Part shown: in pieces, positions 20,433-31,700 of the stretch
Layout: every line of letters begins with the position of its first letter
Position numbering within the stretch: the stretch's first letter is position 1
Assembly: GCF_040939455.1 (NCBI RefSeq)
Contig: NC_134108.1
Location: forward strand, 3,935,501 to 3,999,500
Source: Microcebus murinus
Lineage: Eukaryota; Chordata; Mammalia; Primates; Cheirogaleidae
Direction: 5' to 3'
DNA length: 64,000 nt
The notes under the pieces: model-generated
Told to the model about the DNA's origin: nothing
The model's database searches: none
What the model saw: only the letters and a program-made list of their open reading frames with translations
Program-made: the position numbers and the translations under genes

Positions 20433-22123
20433 TGCCAAAATATTAAAGGGACTAGGTGTAGGTTATCGGATTCTGGGAACTCTTCATCTTCCCATTGTTT
20501 CTTTATTTTCTATATTTTCTCAAGTGAATCTTTATTTTTTTAAATCAGTAGTGCTTGTGGTCTTTATATCCTATAGTTCATAAAATGCAAAAGGATAAAA
20601 ATAATATGCTTAAGAGCTAGCCTCATGTCACTGGCTAAAGGATTGGACTATTATTATTTAGTAAAATACCACGATGGCCCATGAGCTTCATGGATTGGTA
20701 GCAACAGGAAGAGAAATTGAAACTGCTATGCATAAGAATAGCCAGGACATGGGGGACTGGGGAGTTGAGGGGTCTTGGAGGTAACAGAGGGAGATCCAAA
20801 AAAAGAGAAATGGGGAATTGGCAACATAGGGGGAGGCTGGGCCTGGTCACAAGGAGCAGTGGGCCACTTCTGGAGGGCAGGAAGCAGGAAAGTCCTGAGA
20901 TAAGGGCCCATGGTTCCGTGCTGGGACTGTGCATGGCTGTGGAGCATCCCAGCCAGCTCGACCTCAGTGCTGCACTGGAGGCACCTCAGCCACTGCAGGA
21001 GTGCGCCACACCTGATGGCTCACGGAAAATGCTCAGGTCATGTAGGAGACGAAATGCAAACAGAAAAACTCCACAAGAGCTGAAAATCAGCAACACAGAC
21101 AGCCAAGAATGACTTACATTCTTCCATTCCCTTCCACCACCAGCGCCTCCCTGCAAGCACGTTAGTGTCAGGAAGATGTGCCTCCCTCCATCAGAGTGTA
21201 ACTGTGGGCTACTTATAAAGAACAGGCATGGGGTTTACCTGCCTTTTAAGGTATGAGCTGACCCTGCAAAATGGAGGACTTGGAGACCAGCAGGAGATTG
21301 ATACGTGACAAATGGCTCTCACAGATACATCTTGGGCACTGACTATGAGGCAAAGGCAATGAATACCACATTCATAAAGTGATTAGAACATACTTAAGTG
21401 CCATGCTCCCACATATGCAGGACACCTTTTTAGTTACCTTGGCACAACCAGGGTACTCTCCCCTTTGAAATAGCAATGGAAGTGTTTTAAATGTAGTGGA
21501 GTACCAGTTATACTAGTTTATTTGAAGTGTGTTATCTCTTGAAAGACTTCAAATGTACTTCTTGCTGCAGCTACATGTTTTTAAGGTTACCTACCTCTTC
21601 CAATTTAGATGCCTTTTTGCCTTGCCTGGCAATTTGATCACATTAGGAAAGAAGATTAAATTTCTGCTAGAAATATCAGTTTGTTATGTTAATTTTCCAT
21701 CAGACAAGCTGGAGTTGGAAGCTCTTTTACACATCCCCTGTAAGCTGCAGGTGCAGAAATGTCCCCATCTCCACCAAGGTTCTGCTGAACTCATTGTCAG
21801 GCTGGTGCAGGGAGCCACCCTCAGGCTCTCGTGGGTCCCCAGCACAGAGGACATATCACCCAGGGGCCTCTTTAGAGAGCCGGGCTCCTGAGCATTCAGC
21901 ACAGCAGTAACATTTAGCCCATTTGATTGCAGCTGTCAACCGGGTGGCAGGTTTCAAATGGAAGGAGACTGATTATGAGGATAAGGAGGGCTACTTCAAA
22001 TGGTGAGTCTCTTTCCATTAAAAAGCAGTACAGTGTGCAGAAGTGTCAAGCGGCAAAGGATACTCTCTGTGGTTTACCTGGACACCAGCTATTACTCTGC
22101 TTCCTTGACTCCTAGATGATAAT

Positions 22124-22158
<35 letters not shown>

Positions 22159-22770
22159 ATCAATGAAGCTATTCTTTTCATGATAATAGAAATAAGATCT
22201 AAGAAAATGGTTATAAAATTCACCTTCTTGGTAAGAAATAGGGAAGCTAATTTTGTTATTCTTATTTTATTAGAATTATATAACTTTTTAACCTCCAGTA
22301 AATTTTTGTTTGTATACAATATTTGTTCTACATTCAATTTACAGGGGAAGAGTAAGTTGATATAATCAGAGAGAGAGAAAGAAAGAGACAATTGACAGTT
22401 TTTATTACTTGGGCCAGTTAAGTCAGTGAAAAAATTTCTGAGAAAATGTAATTGAATGTTATATTCATTACTTAATTACCTAAAAATAAAGTATCTGAAA
22501 TTAACAATGGGGACATTCCAATGATGTCTGGCCTTGTAGAGAGATAAAAAAAAAAAATCACTAAAAATAGAATTTGAAAAAAGGGTTATTTCCCCTAAAT
22601 TGTGTGTATATTCCTTCCTTTCTGAAGATCCATTGGGTTCTTTTGTTGATACCTATCAGAATTTGTACTAATATATTAATTGGGCTATTGGTTTTATTTT
22701 TGTTTGCTCGTTTTGTTTTGATCTGTCTCTACGAAAATGCAGAAAGTAATTCAAGTGGTCAGGAATCATC
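20433..22770. other. Unclassified sequence with an (A)28 tract
   Basis: Nothing coding is recognised. Open frames near 20717-21112 and 21529-21891 lack known motifs, and no Kozak or splice evidence supports them. A pure A tract of 28 bases lies at 22127-22154; I could not assign it to a retroposed copy. Confidence 0.45.
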
Positions 22771-22779
22771 TCTTTTGTT

Positions 22780-22850
22780 AAAATTGGTATGTATCTAGTG
22801 CCTAGCAGACTGTATAACACACACTAGATGTTCAATAAATGTTTGTGTGT
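22780..22850 (+). repeat. L2 3'-end fragment
   Basis: CTAGTGCCTAGCAGACTGTA followed by TAGATGTTCAATAAATGTTT matches the conserved L2 3' terminus (…CTCAATAAATRTTTGTTG). Between 22851 and 23540 I see nothing identifiable. Confidence 0.7.
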
Positions 22851-23539
22851 TCTATGGATTTCAGCAATGAGAGGTCTCCATTTAGGGACTCCTCTTCGTG
22901 TCCTAGAATGTTAGTACGTGTGTCAGATTTAGGATACGACTGTTTGCCATTACAGAGACTTTTCCCATATGGTCACTATAGATTAGTGCGGTGAAAAGAA
23001 GTTGAAAAGAATCAATATCAAAGTAAGGAAATCACATGTAGTAATAGCTTCTAATCTTCCATCAGCAGTACCTCTAAGGAAGCCTCTCAAGTCCCAATCA
23101 GACTTTGTGTAATTCCTGGCTTTGCTGGCACTAACTCCACCTATTTTCTCCCATTCCAGAAAACTCTTCAGAATGTGTGTGAAATAATCTAAAAATCATA
23201 TGCTCTAATGTATAAGAACATACAATTATTATTCTCAAATATTTGTGTTTATAACTATAACTTACTTGTGACACACATCACAGTGGACCCGGACACACTG
23301 ATACTCTGTTTCAGAGGCTGAAAAGATCTCTTAAAATACCTAGCAAAGTTATCAATGTCTTAACTTGTACATAATTCTTAAAGAATATATAAATACTTAA
23401 ATGCAGCCATTATCAGCAAGCTTATTAAAATTGTAAAATGTCCTTGTTTTGATGTAACTCTTGAGCTAATTCTGTCACACTAGGGGAAATAACACACAAT
23501 TCAGTGCTATGAGCTGCTTCTCTGGGAAGCCATGCTTTA

Positions 23540-24260
23540 TAAAGCGAGTTTTCTGTGAGACTGACACAGGGAGATGTCAAGTAGAAAGTTAAATACAGAA
23601 CTTTGAAATCGTCAACATATAAATGGTAACATCATGCCACATGAACCAACAAGAACAACAAGAGATTAAAATATAAAAATAGTAGTGAAATGGGTCCATG
23701 ACTAAGTTCTAAGAAATTATAATTACCAAAGGACAGGTAGGAAAATCAGAATTGGCAGGCAAGAATGAGGAAAGAACACCCAGAAAAGTAAGAAGTAAAA
23801 ATGGAAGTCTGTGATTCCATGAAAGCCGAGGTAAGATTGGGTTCTGGAATGGAAGGAGTGCTCAGTTCAACTTTGCCAGAGGACAGATGAAAGCCAGTCA
23901 GATGTGCTCATTTGATTTGGTCACATGGATGTTGTGGTGATCCTGGCAGAAATGGTGTCAACAAATGTGTTGGGGGTGGGCTGGGTGGTTTGGGAGTTCA
24001 GAGGGAGAGTTGAATACACGAAGTGAGTGTAGAAAACCATTTCCAGATGTTTAATTTTGAACAGGAACAGAAAAATGGATGGTGGCTGCATGTGGGTTTG
24101 GGCAGAAGGAAACAAATTCATTTAATGTACATATTTGTATAATGATAGTAATGATTCCACAGAGATGTAGAAACTGATGATGTCAGAAATACAGGCACTA
24201 ATTGCAGCTGGGAAGATCTTGGGGAGGTTCAGGGAGGATTGGGTGGAGCATGTTGCATTG
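23540..24260 (-). repeat. L2-type LINE fragment, antisense
   Basis: GGGAGATGTCAAGTAGAAAG, then CATATAAATGGTAACATCAT, then GGAGTGCTCAGTTCAACTTTG follow the antisense of L2 in order. Highly diverged and non-coding. The following 600 bp (24261-24855) are unclassified. Confidence 0.5.
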
Positions 24261-24855
24261 TGTTGAGCATAAGCATTGAGGCCTGAAAATGTGGTGTGTG
24301 ACAGTCATTGCAGCCGATGGGGGCATGAAATAATCAAAGCATATTGCAAGTTTCATGAGCGGAGTTGAATTCCCAGGTTAGGAGTAGGAATCACGGATTA
24401 TAGCCACAATAATTTACACAAATATGTAGTTTTCCCTGCAATGCTGCAGATTCCAAGATAGTGAATGTTCAGTCTTATTAAAGGTAGAGAATGTTTTAAA
24501 AGATAAGTAAATAAAAAAGGACCTATAGGAATCTTGTGATTAACTGAAAAATCAAAATTCACATTTTGAGAATAAAGAATAAAATAGAGATATTAGGTCT
24601 TTTGCTGAAGTCTTTACATCCAGTAAGTGACAGAAGTGAAGCCAGAACCCAGCCTGCATCCTGCCTGGGCCTCACTGCTTGTTTGGGGTGCAGTGGGCTG
24701 GCCTTATCTGTAAAAGGAAGGGAGGGAATCAGGACACAGTATCATTCATAATAAGCTGTTGATGGAATAAAGCCAGTAAAAATTGCAGGAGGACACAGAG
24801 ACAGAAAGAAATGGAATCTTGAGGCATTTTCTCATAAAACAATGAGCAGGTTATT

Positions 24856-24870
24856 AAAAGAAGTTGACTT
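24856..24870. repeat. Left TSD of short L1 with transduction
   Basis: AAAAGAAGTTGACTT recurs at 25205-25219 as AAAAGAGGTTGACTT, 14 of 15 identical. The site reads TT/AAAA, matching L1 endonuclease preference. Confidence 0.82.
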
Positions 24871-25204
24871 GGCGAGGTGTGCACTGTCAGGGGGATGGGC
24901 ACGCTGACCCGGGCAGTGCAAAGGCAATATATGTAACCTAAACGTTTATACTCCTGAAAGATTCTGAAATTTAGAAAAAAATAAATAAAATAAATCCTGA
25001 AAACACACAAAAAAATAAACCCACAAAATTTTACTTTCTATGTGTCAATATCTTGTATTTAAAACATTAAATAAAGAGAAAATTAAGAGAACATTTTGCA
25101 TTACATAAATCTTACATGTAAGGAATCTCTGATTTATGATTTTTATTGTTTGAAAATAAGCTTTCATAGCAATTAAATCTTTCTGAACTCAAAAAAAAAA
25201 AAAA
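24871..25204 (+). mobile_element. Severely 5'-truncated L1 3' end carrying a ~200-bp 3' transduction
   Basis: About 115 bp of L1 3' UTR (to about 24985: GGCAATATATGTAACCTAAACG, TATACTCCTGAAAGATTCTG; consensus CCCCCATAATATTCTGAAAT) run through an A/AATAAA-rich stretch into about 200 bp of non-L1 sequence. That ends with ATTAAA at about 25173 and an A-tail of about 18 bases (from about 25190). Near-identical 15-bp TSDs flank the whole, so L1 remnant and unique flank were inserted together. It has no coding capacity. Confidence 0.8.
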
Positions 25205-25219
25205 AAAAGAGGTTGACTT
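25205..25219. repeat. Right TSD of short L1 with transduction
   Basis: AAAAGAGGTTGACTT, one mismatch from the left copy; its first A residues merge with the poly(A) tail. Confidence 0.82.
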
Positions 25220-26079
25220 TTCATGTGGTTGAAGGTAGGATAAGAAAGGAGCCCTCTATATTCATTGGACTAGCACTTAGCTGGAAGTTCAATTTTTATT
25301 TTCCCCTGACAGGTCTCATGTAAATTCATCTTCCTCCTTATAAATCGAGCTGAAATAGCAATAGCTGGAATAACAGTGGGGTGCAAAGTTTGATAGTTTC
25401 TTTCCACTGGATGAACAGAAGAGATTCAGAGAGATTTTATGCACCATGTTTATTCTAAGTGATCTCTGGAGCTGAATTCTACCCAGAATTTTATGCTCCT
25501 AAATTCTACTTCAGGAGAGGGGCAAGTATGTCTGTGGCTTTTAGATATGAGACCTAACGTTAACTGATTAGGAATGGCTGCAGTGACTGATTTGACCCAC
25601 TGACTAATCAGCAGGAACAGGGGGTTGAATAATTATTTGTACTGTGCTGTGAACTCAGAAGGAAATCTTCAGCATAGGGTTGAATCTATTCAACTGGAGC
25701 CTTACGCATGCCTAATGGGCCTTTCCACTTAAATGCCTTGTTCCCACCTCAAGAATGAATCTAAGACAAAAGTGATACCTTCCCCTCCATGCCCCCTACC
25801 TCAAGGCACTTATTTCTTGCACACTTAGTCTCCTTGTACCACCTTTCTCCCAGCCTCCTCAAATCACAACTTTCAAATATTAGCCATTATGTCCAGTAGC
25901 TCCCCCCCATCCCGCAGAGTGACTCAGCATAGCATTAATTCTTTCTGTCTTTTTTTTCTTCACACTCACCAATTCTTTTTCACTCCTATGGCCAGATTTT
26001 TAACTCATGTCTCCCTAAAAATTCAGTATTATTGTTCCATCCTGCATATATACCAATACTGCCATATTTTTCTCAAACT
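25220..26079. other. Unclassified intergenic sequence
   Basis: No gene or repeat that I can name; pyrimidine-rich toward 25,700-25,900, which may be a more decayed part of the L2 that follows. Confidence 0.4.
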
Positions 26080-26620
26080 TTCATATCATCATGCTACTCC
26101 TGTCTCTGAAAAGCCTTCAGGCAATCCCCAGCTATCCATAGGATAGAATCAAATATTCCTAGACTAGAATGTTAGGTCTTCTCCATTTCCATTTCCAGAT
26201 TGGTATCCTACCATCTCCAGTGAGAACCCTCTGATCTGGCCAGACCTGCTTTCCTATCCACAGAACACCCTATATGATTTTTTTTTCTTCCATGTTCATG
26301 CCTTTCTACTGGCAGAATTGCCCCTCCTAGTCTCTGCTGTTGACTCAGATCTTACCCAACACTCATGGCTAGGCTCAAGCACCACCGCCTACATGAAGCC
26401 TTTTCTGAACACTGCAATCAGTAAGGTATCTTTTGCCTCTGACTGTTTATAGCAAATATGGTACATTTTTTCGTTTATAGAATACCACCCCATCTTATGC
26501 ATTTATTAATTTTCACTATGTGTCCGTCTTCTTTTAAACTAGATTTTGAACTTTCTAATTTAGTGATTGCATCTTACAACTTTCACAGAATTTAGTGTCA
26601 AATAGATGTTTAAAATTTGT
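26080..26620 (+). repeat. L2-type LINE fragment
   Basis: CTCTGAAAAGCCTTCAGGCAATCCCCAGC, ACCTGCTTTCCTATCCACAG, CAAGCACCACCGCCTACATG followed by AAGCCTTTTCTGAACACTGC, and a degenerate terminal CAAATAGATGTTTAAAATTTG match the 3' third of L2 in sense order. Old and non-coding. Confidence 0.7.
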
Positions 26621-28875
26621 ACTCATATATTTTGACAAGCAAAGTAACTCGCCCTTTGTAATATAGAGTTGAGACTGCATTTTTAAGTCTTGAAAGATAG
26701 TACCGAAAAATATGGTTATTTGTGAAATAGAGAGAATGGAGGAAACTGCCTTAACACCTTGAGTAAGGTATGAACATATTAAGTCATTTCTTAATGCTGA
26801 CATTCCTACAAGCCTCTATTTTCTGTTTTACCCTTCCATTACATAATATGAGATGGTAAGGGCATTTTATTTTCCTGGTAGATCTGGATGGAAAAAAGCT
26901 TATATAAGTCTAGCTGGAACTTTATGAATTCTCAAAAACATTGCAAGGTTAAGTTCACCCAAACTCCCCAAACCAACACTGTGAGCTAAAAACTGCATGC
27001 GCTATGAAGGAAAACTTTGCAAACTTTTGCAGAAAGTTTGATAGCTGCTACACAAAGAATGCAGGAAAGAATAAAAGTTAGAAAACTGAGAGGATGAGTC
27101 CAATTATTTTGGACCTTCTATGCCATGTTAACAATCAGCATGTTTGGCAAAACTCATCTTTCATAAGTTAATGGGATGTCTCACTGTGATTGTGATGAAA
27201 ATTACTATATCCACGAGTCTTAATTGTACTACACTAGAACTGAATAAATACCCTGTATAATCATACTTGAAATGTTATGCACATATGCTTAATTCATGGA
27301 ATGTTAAAATCTAACTGAACTAAGTCTTAGCATGAGAGTTTAAAATAAGCTCAAAAACCTCAGGCAGTGTATTAATAAATGTTAGCAATATTCTTTCTGC
27401 TGCTAAGTACAGAGTCTGCTATAATTAATATTTATGATCCTAAATAACTAAAAATTTTGTTTCCTTTTATTTTTCCATATGTACACCAATTTTAAAATAT
27501 CATTCTAATATTTCTTCTGAGTAGACATTCTATGAACATGTGTTAATTCTCTTAAAATCTGCATACTACATGGGTTTCTTGACAATGTTGAACACGTGCA
27601 ATGACAAACCTTTTTTGTATAGAAGATATGACATAGAGTTAAAATAGGACTTCTTAAATAACTATAAACATGAAATATCTAAAATTGTACTTCTGGAGTA
27701 GGTTTTTTTAAATAACTAGAAGAGGATATGAAAATATTTAACAGCCACTCATAATTAGCTCAAACCAAATTAAATATTTGAAGTACAGAATTCAAATAAC
27801 CACATCCTCATAGCTTAGACACTCACAAAAAGAAAGAGCTCGTCAGTGTAAGGCAGCTTGGATAACAAATTTAGGAAACATCAGGCTCTTTATAGAAGGC
27901 TCTAAAGCGAGGTGCAGATGGAAGTGAATCATCTAATTGATAGCGAATTATAGGAAAAGGACGTCAGAGAGGATGACTGAAAAACTCTAAATTTATCACG
28001 ATCTTCAAATCATTGCTTCAAGTAAGTGCTTCTGCTCTGCATCTAACAAGTCAGGAAAGGAAACCAATGTTGTTTGGTAATACGGAGGCCTTATACTTAA
28101 GTTGCAGAATATTTGGGGGTAATAAACCAAAACGAACAGGTTATTATTCTATTGCTCCCTCTAAACATAAATATTGTACATGGAGCTAGGAATTGAAGCA
28201 TACCGTGAAAGAATACCAAGGCGTTCCTCCATCAGTGCTCAGCCTGGGCCAAGTTTCACCCACATTCCACTTTGCAGCTGTGGCTTCATGGAAAACACAA
28301 AAATATACTCTTGAAATATTTGCTATCTCGTATTCCCCTGGTAGACTGCAGAGATTAACAGCCCCCTACCAGCTATAGAAGGTACAGATAAGTGTATGAT
28401 TGGAAAGATAAATGCTGCTGTCACAAGCACACGCTTGAAGTCTGAGTGCTGAGTCCTCAAAACAAACAAACAAACAAACAAAACCAGTTGCAGAAACATT
28501 GTTATTCATTGGTTGTGAGGGTGTGAGGGCGCATGGTGTTGCCACTGCTGTCCGAGGAATTGGTGCACGTCCACGGGCCAGGCCCTCCCTGACATTGCAT
28601 CCCAAAGATGCCACTCCCATCAAAAGACTTTCTATGCTTAGCAATAGGGAGAATGTTCTCTTTGTATATTGCAAAACTATTTGTCAGATTCATCAGGCCT
28701 CCTTTGTTCCATAATCTTGATTGCAGACCACATATATGTTCACAAGAGTGCCTGAATTGCCTTTGTACTTTCAGAGGGATTTTTTCATACTTCTGTTTCC
28801 AAATTTCTCCCACACCCTCTCCTAACTAATTTTTGCTATATGCTTATTTGAAGAAATAGAAACCAAAAGATCCTG
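26621..28875. other. Unclassified sequence; contains (CAAA)n at 28461-28483
   Basis: No gene or named transposon recognised. A (CAAA)n microsatellite lies at 28461-28483. The interval 27830-28050 has more CpG and less simple-repeat character than its surroundings and is noted separately as a possible conserved non-coding element. Confidence 0.4.
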
Positions 28876-29237
28876 CTGTTATCTGAATGTTCGTGTCCCC
28901 CCAGATTCATATGGTGAAATCTTAACCCCCAAAATGATGGTATTAGAAGGTGTAGGGCCTTTGAGATGTAATTAGATCATGAGGGCAGAGCATAAATGTG
29001 ATTCCTGCCCTTCCAAAACAGGCCTGAAAAAGACCCTTTGCCTCTTCCATGGTGTGAGGACAGGGTAAACAGATGGCTGTCCAGGGACCAGTGAGCAGGC
29101 CCTTACTTGACAGCGACTTTGCCCAGACTTAATCTTGGAATTCACAGCCCCCAGAACTGTAAGAAACAAATATTTATTATTTATAAGCCAGTCAGTTTAG
29201 GGTATTTTCTTATAGCAGCTGAAATGGTCTACAATAG
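28876..29237 (+). mobile_element. MLT1-type (MaLR) solo LTR
   Basis: Full LTR layout in sense: TATCTGAATGTTCGTGTCCC start region, GGTATTAGAAGGTGTAGGGC, CATGAGGGCAGAGCATAAAT, CAGCCCCCAGAACTGTAAGA with AACAAATATTTATTATTTATAAG near the end, and a final GCTGAAATGGTCTACAATAG. Length of about 360 bp fits the family. Non-coding; ancient. Confidence 0.82.
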
Positions 29238-29269
29238 ATCCCTTTATATTCAAATAAATTCATCTGCAT

Positions 29270-31700
29270 CTGTAACCAATTTTTCTTCCCTTCCACTGGG
29301 AGCAATGCAGGAAGTCTTCCTTCTCTCCTCAAAGCTTATCTTCACACATGCACAGAAGATCTCACCCCCTTCACATGATTAATTACCTTCTTTGGTTACA
29401 CACTCTGTTTTAAGCATCATCAATTCTTTCTCTCCTGTAGGTTAGTCCTTTCAGTATACATCATATAAGCTCTGGTTTCCCATTTTTAAAACATGAAGTA
29501 AACAATCTCTTTCTTGACTCTACTTTTCTGTCATGCCTCCTTCTTATAACTAAACTACCCAAAATTGTTGTACATACAAACTGATTCTATTTTCACCTCC
29601 TATTGTTCTGCAACTCACTCCCTACAGGATTTTCTACCTATGTATCTTTATTATTATTAAATAGTTGTCCAACACATCACCAAAACAACCTGTGAGTCAG
29701 AGAAAGCTGAGTTTATTTGTAACCATGGTGAGGAAGAACTCTGCCTCCACAGTCTCAATAGCATCTCAAATGGGCAAACCAAAATTGGGATATTCACTGG
29801 GATAGTCACTGATGGATCTTTCGATATGAAGGCTTTTTTAGGATTGCCAAGGGATGCCATTCACCTTGCCTTCTACTATTGCAAGTGGTAAATGGTGTCT
29901 TTTGAGCTTCAGACACTCCTCTGGTCCCCCCATATCCTGGCACACTTGAGTTTATACATCTGTCTCTAAATTTATTGTTAGATTTTATGGAAAACATTCT
30001 ATCTTTGCAGCATCAGATTTCTCTTTTCTTCTAGTCTGCTACAATAAAGCATGTATCTTTACCATTCTAGAGAAAATATATGGAAAAGTTTAGTAAATAT
30101 CACCAGTGACATTCTTCTCTGTAAATCCATTACATGTGTTTCACTCACTCTCTTACTTACTTTGAATTATTCAAGCATGTTGAAAACTCATTGTCTTTGA
30201 TATTCTCTCTTTTATTTTTGTCTTAAACACTACAGACTCAGGGTTTTTATCCTCTCCTAGGTGGGCTAGACTTTGACTGCCTGCTTTGTAAGTGTTGATC
30301 TTTCACAGATGATGTCTTTTGCCCCTATTTTTCTAATTCTCTACCACTTTTTCTGAAATAGTATTCCCTCCCTCAGTTTCAACTATCATCATGGTGATGT
30401 CTCATAAATTTCCATTTCTAGTTGTGAGAGTCTATTGAGCACTGAACCCAATAATTTCAATCTCTTGCTTGATAAACTATCTAATAGTTACAAAGACATT
30501 TCAAACCCCAAATGCCCCAAACAAAATTTCTTAATCTGTTTGTGCTGCTATAACAAAACACCCGAAAAAGGATAATTTACAAAGAACATAGATATGTTCC
30601 TTACAGTTCTGGAGACTGGGAAGTCCAAAATCAAGGGGCTGCATTTGGTGAGGGCGTCCTTGCTGCATCATCCCATAGTGGAAGGGCAGGAGAGCCTGTG
30701 TGCCTGCTAGCAAAGGGACCAAACTCAGCCTTATAACAAATCCACTCCTATGGGAATGGCATTAATCCATTCATGAAGGCAGAGCCCTGTGCCCTAATCA
30801 CCTCCCAAAGGTCCCACCACTCAGCATTGCTGCATTGGGGATTGAGTTCCCCACACATGAACTTTGGGGAACACATAAACCATAGCACCAAATTTATTAT
30901 TTTATTCTCTTTTGAATCCAAACCCAACTCTACCTCCTGCTATTGGTATCTTCTAAATGGCATTATCTTTGACCCTGTCCCCCAGTCTGGAAGAGTGGTA
31001 GTCATCACCAATCCATCCATCATCCTTCCCAGCTCTCATATTTGAGCAGTCATCAAGTCCCATAGACATATTTCAGGACTATTTGAGAATATTTCCCTCT
31101 ATCACAAATTAATACCTCCAACCATTAACTGTCTCATCTCTTACCTAAATGATTTCAATCACCTTTAACTAGTCTCTCTGCTTTTTAGTTAATGCTTTTT
31201 CTGGCCAGTCTTATATTTTGCTATTTTATCAAACACAAATCTGATCATGAGATTTCTCAATTAAAACACCTTTGGTGGCTCTCAGCATGATCACCATCCA
31301 ACTTTCCTGTTTTTCTACAGACTTATTTCTGACCCTTTCTCCCCTTGATACACTCAAATCAGTAACTATGCTTGGAATCATTCTATAAAATTGGCATGTA
31401 AATTAATGTGTCCGTATTGTTTCCTCCTTATACCCCTGTGCTCCTTGCTGGCTTGATAAACTCCTACCCATTGTTAACAGCCCAACTAGTATTTGTCCCT
31501 GGGAATTATCCCCAACTCATCTAGGCTCTCCCTTTCTAATGTTGCCATGTCAATATTTCCCCTATGATTAATACCCACTTTATCATATGGAAGTATTTAT
31601 ATGCATGTGTTTATCCCTTATTGACTGAGAGCTCATATACTCACTAATTAATTTTGTAATTTTCTCACAGGATGTATTGATGTTAATAAATGTAAGATAA
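29270..31700 (+). repeat. L2-type LINE, long decayed copy interrupted by an LTR
   Basis: Both sides of the LTR at 30528-30886 continue the same sense-strand L2 layout: before it TCAACTATCATCATGGTGATG and CATTTCAAACCCCAAATGCC; after it CACCAATCCATCCATCATCC, CAAATCTGATCATGAGATTTC, CACCTTTGGTGGCTCTCAGC and the pyrimidine-rich 3' part. No reverse-transcriptase frame survives. The 5' boundary is uncertain. Confidence 0.55.
30528..30886 (-). mobile_element. MLT1-type (MaLR) solo LTR, antisense
   Basis: The reverse orientation runs from TTAATCTGTTTGTGCTGCTA through CTTACAGTTCTGGAGACTGG, CTTGCTGCATCATCCCATAG and CACCTCCCAAAGGTCCCACC to ACATGAACTTTGGGGAACAC and CCATAGCA. About 360 bp, complete. It sits inside the L2 copy, so it is the younger of the two. 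Confidence 0.85.

Noticed and set aside
20717..21112. 131-codon frame as a coding exon
   Set aside because: Low-complexity basic peptide, no recognisable domain and no flanking splice signals I could defend.
22127..22154. A(28) as the tail of a processed pseudogene
   Set aside because: Upstream sequence shows no mRNA-like or SINE body and I found no TSD around it.
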